Shown here: positions 39,552 through 39,682 of the stretch, in pieces
Layout: each line of letters starts with the position of its first letter
How positions within the stretch are numbered: position 1 is the first letter of the stretch
Origin: Candidatus Contendibacter sp.
GTDB lineage: Bacteria > Pseudomonadota > Gammaproteobacteria > Competibacterales > Competibacteraceae
Reading direction: 5' to 3'
Length of the DNA stretch: 39,682 nt
Assembly (NCBI GenBank): GCA_008933795.1
Contig: WBUJ01000016.1
Location: forward strand, 1-39,682
The notes under the pieces: model-generated
Database searches by the model: none
What the model was told of the DNA's origin: nothing
The model's input: the letters and a program-made list of their open reading frames with translations, nothing else
Position numbers and translations under genes: made by a program

Positions 39552-39682
39552 TAGGAGGAAGTTTGGTCTATGGAAAAGAACGAATTGATGGAATTGATTA
39601 AGCTGGGCGAGCCGATTGTCGTTGGTTCGGAAGGGCATGGAGCGCGTCGGCATCCCTAACGGCACCGTGCGTTTTGAGGAGG
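39552..39682 (+). other. Right flank of the IS with short unresolved frames
   Basis: AGGAGGA is followed by an ATG at 39570 encoding 29 residues (MEKNELMELIKLGEPIVV onward) to a TAA at 39657-39659. In another frame an ATG at 39637 (MERVGIPNGTVRFEE) is open to the window end. A frameshift could join them. I do not recognise either. Neither matches the missing methyltransferase part. Confidence 0.3.

Overview
The window comes from a GC-rich gammaproteobacterial chromosome. The best evidence is the housekeeping block thrS-infC-rpmI-rplT-pheS-pheT-ihfA followed by a tRNA-Pro, in gammaproteobacterial order, together with a ParC closely similar to the enterobacterial type. The accessory content (hydrogenase maturation genes, cytochrome c', IPTL-CTERM surface protein, MaoC-Pta fusion, DUF4331/HupE cluster) suggests an environmental, possibly polyhydroxyalkanoate-storing lineage such as Competibacteraceae. 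That placement is inference only.

Layout. 1-1.9 kb: end of a small exported protein, a glycine-zipper lipoprotein, then on the minus strand a probable ribosomally made, post-translationally modified peptide precursor (Tat-like leader plus nine Trp-Tyr-Asn/Asp motifs) with a partner that keeps a SPASM-like cysteine cluster but lacks a radical SAM core. 2-8.5 kb: a PlpD-type patatin autotransporter, RluE-like pseudouridine synthase, MaoC-Pta fusion, cupin protein, cytochrome c', cytochrome b561 and a small membrane protein. 8.5-11.6 kb: leuA, a decayed LTA-synthase-like sulfatase gene, and a short element bounded by two identical hairpins. 11.6-16.2 kb: hypB-hypF-hypC and a quinone-oxidoreductase-like gene. 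16.2-16.6 kb: two tandem, related small RNA units, each with its own promoter and terminator. 16.7-19.5 kb: msrQ and parC, overlapping tail to tail. 19.5-22.7 kb: a frameshifted IPTL-CTERM beta-helix protein and pirin, bracketed by two inverted copies of a short terminal-inverted-repeat element. 22.7-28.2 kb: a minus-strand gene set DUF4331, DUF4198, HupE, lipoprotein haemoglobin, ECF sigma factor and cupin anti-sigma factor. 28.4-35.7 kb: tRNA-Val, then the translation block ending with ihfA and tRNA-Pro. 35.7 kb to the end: a decayed island with a helicase N-terminal fragment, a 5'-truncated adenine-type DNA methyltransferase and an AT-rich ISKra4-like insertion sequence whose transposase needs a -1 frameshift.

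The strongest candidates for something undescribed are the W-Y-N/D repeat peptide with its core-less SPASM partner, the pair of tandem small RNAs with a Shine-Dalgarno-complementary segment and a 13-bp palindrome over the first promoter, and the sigma-factor-linked DUF4331/HupE/DUF4198/haemoglobin operon.
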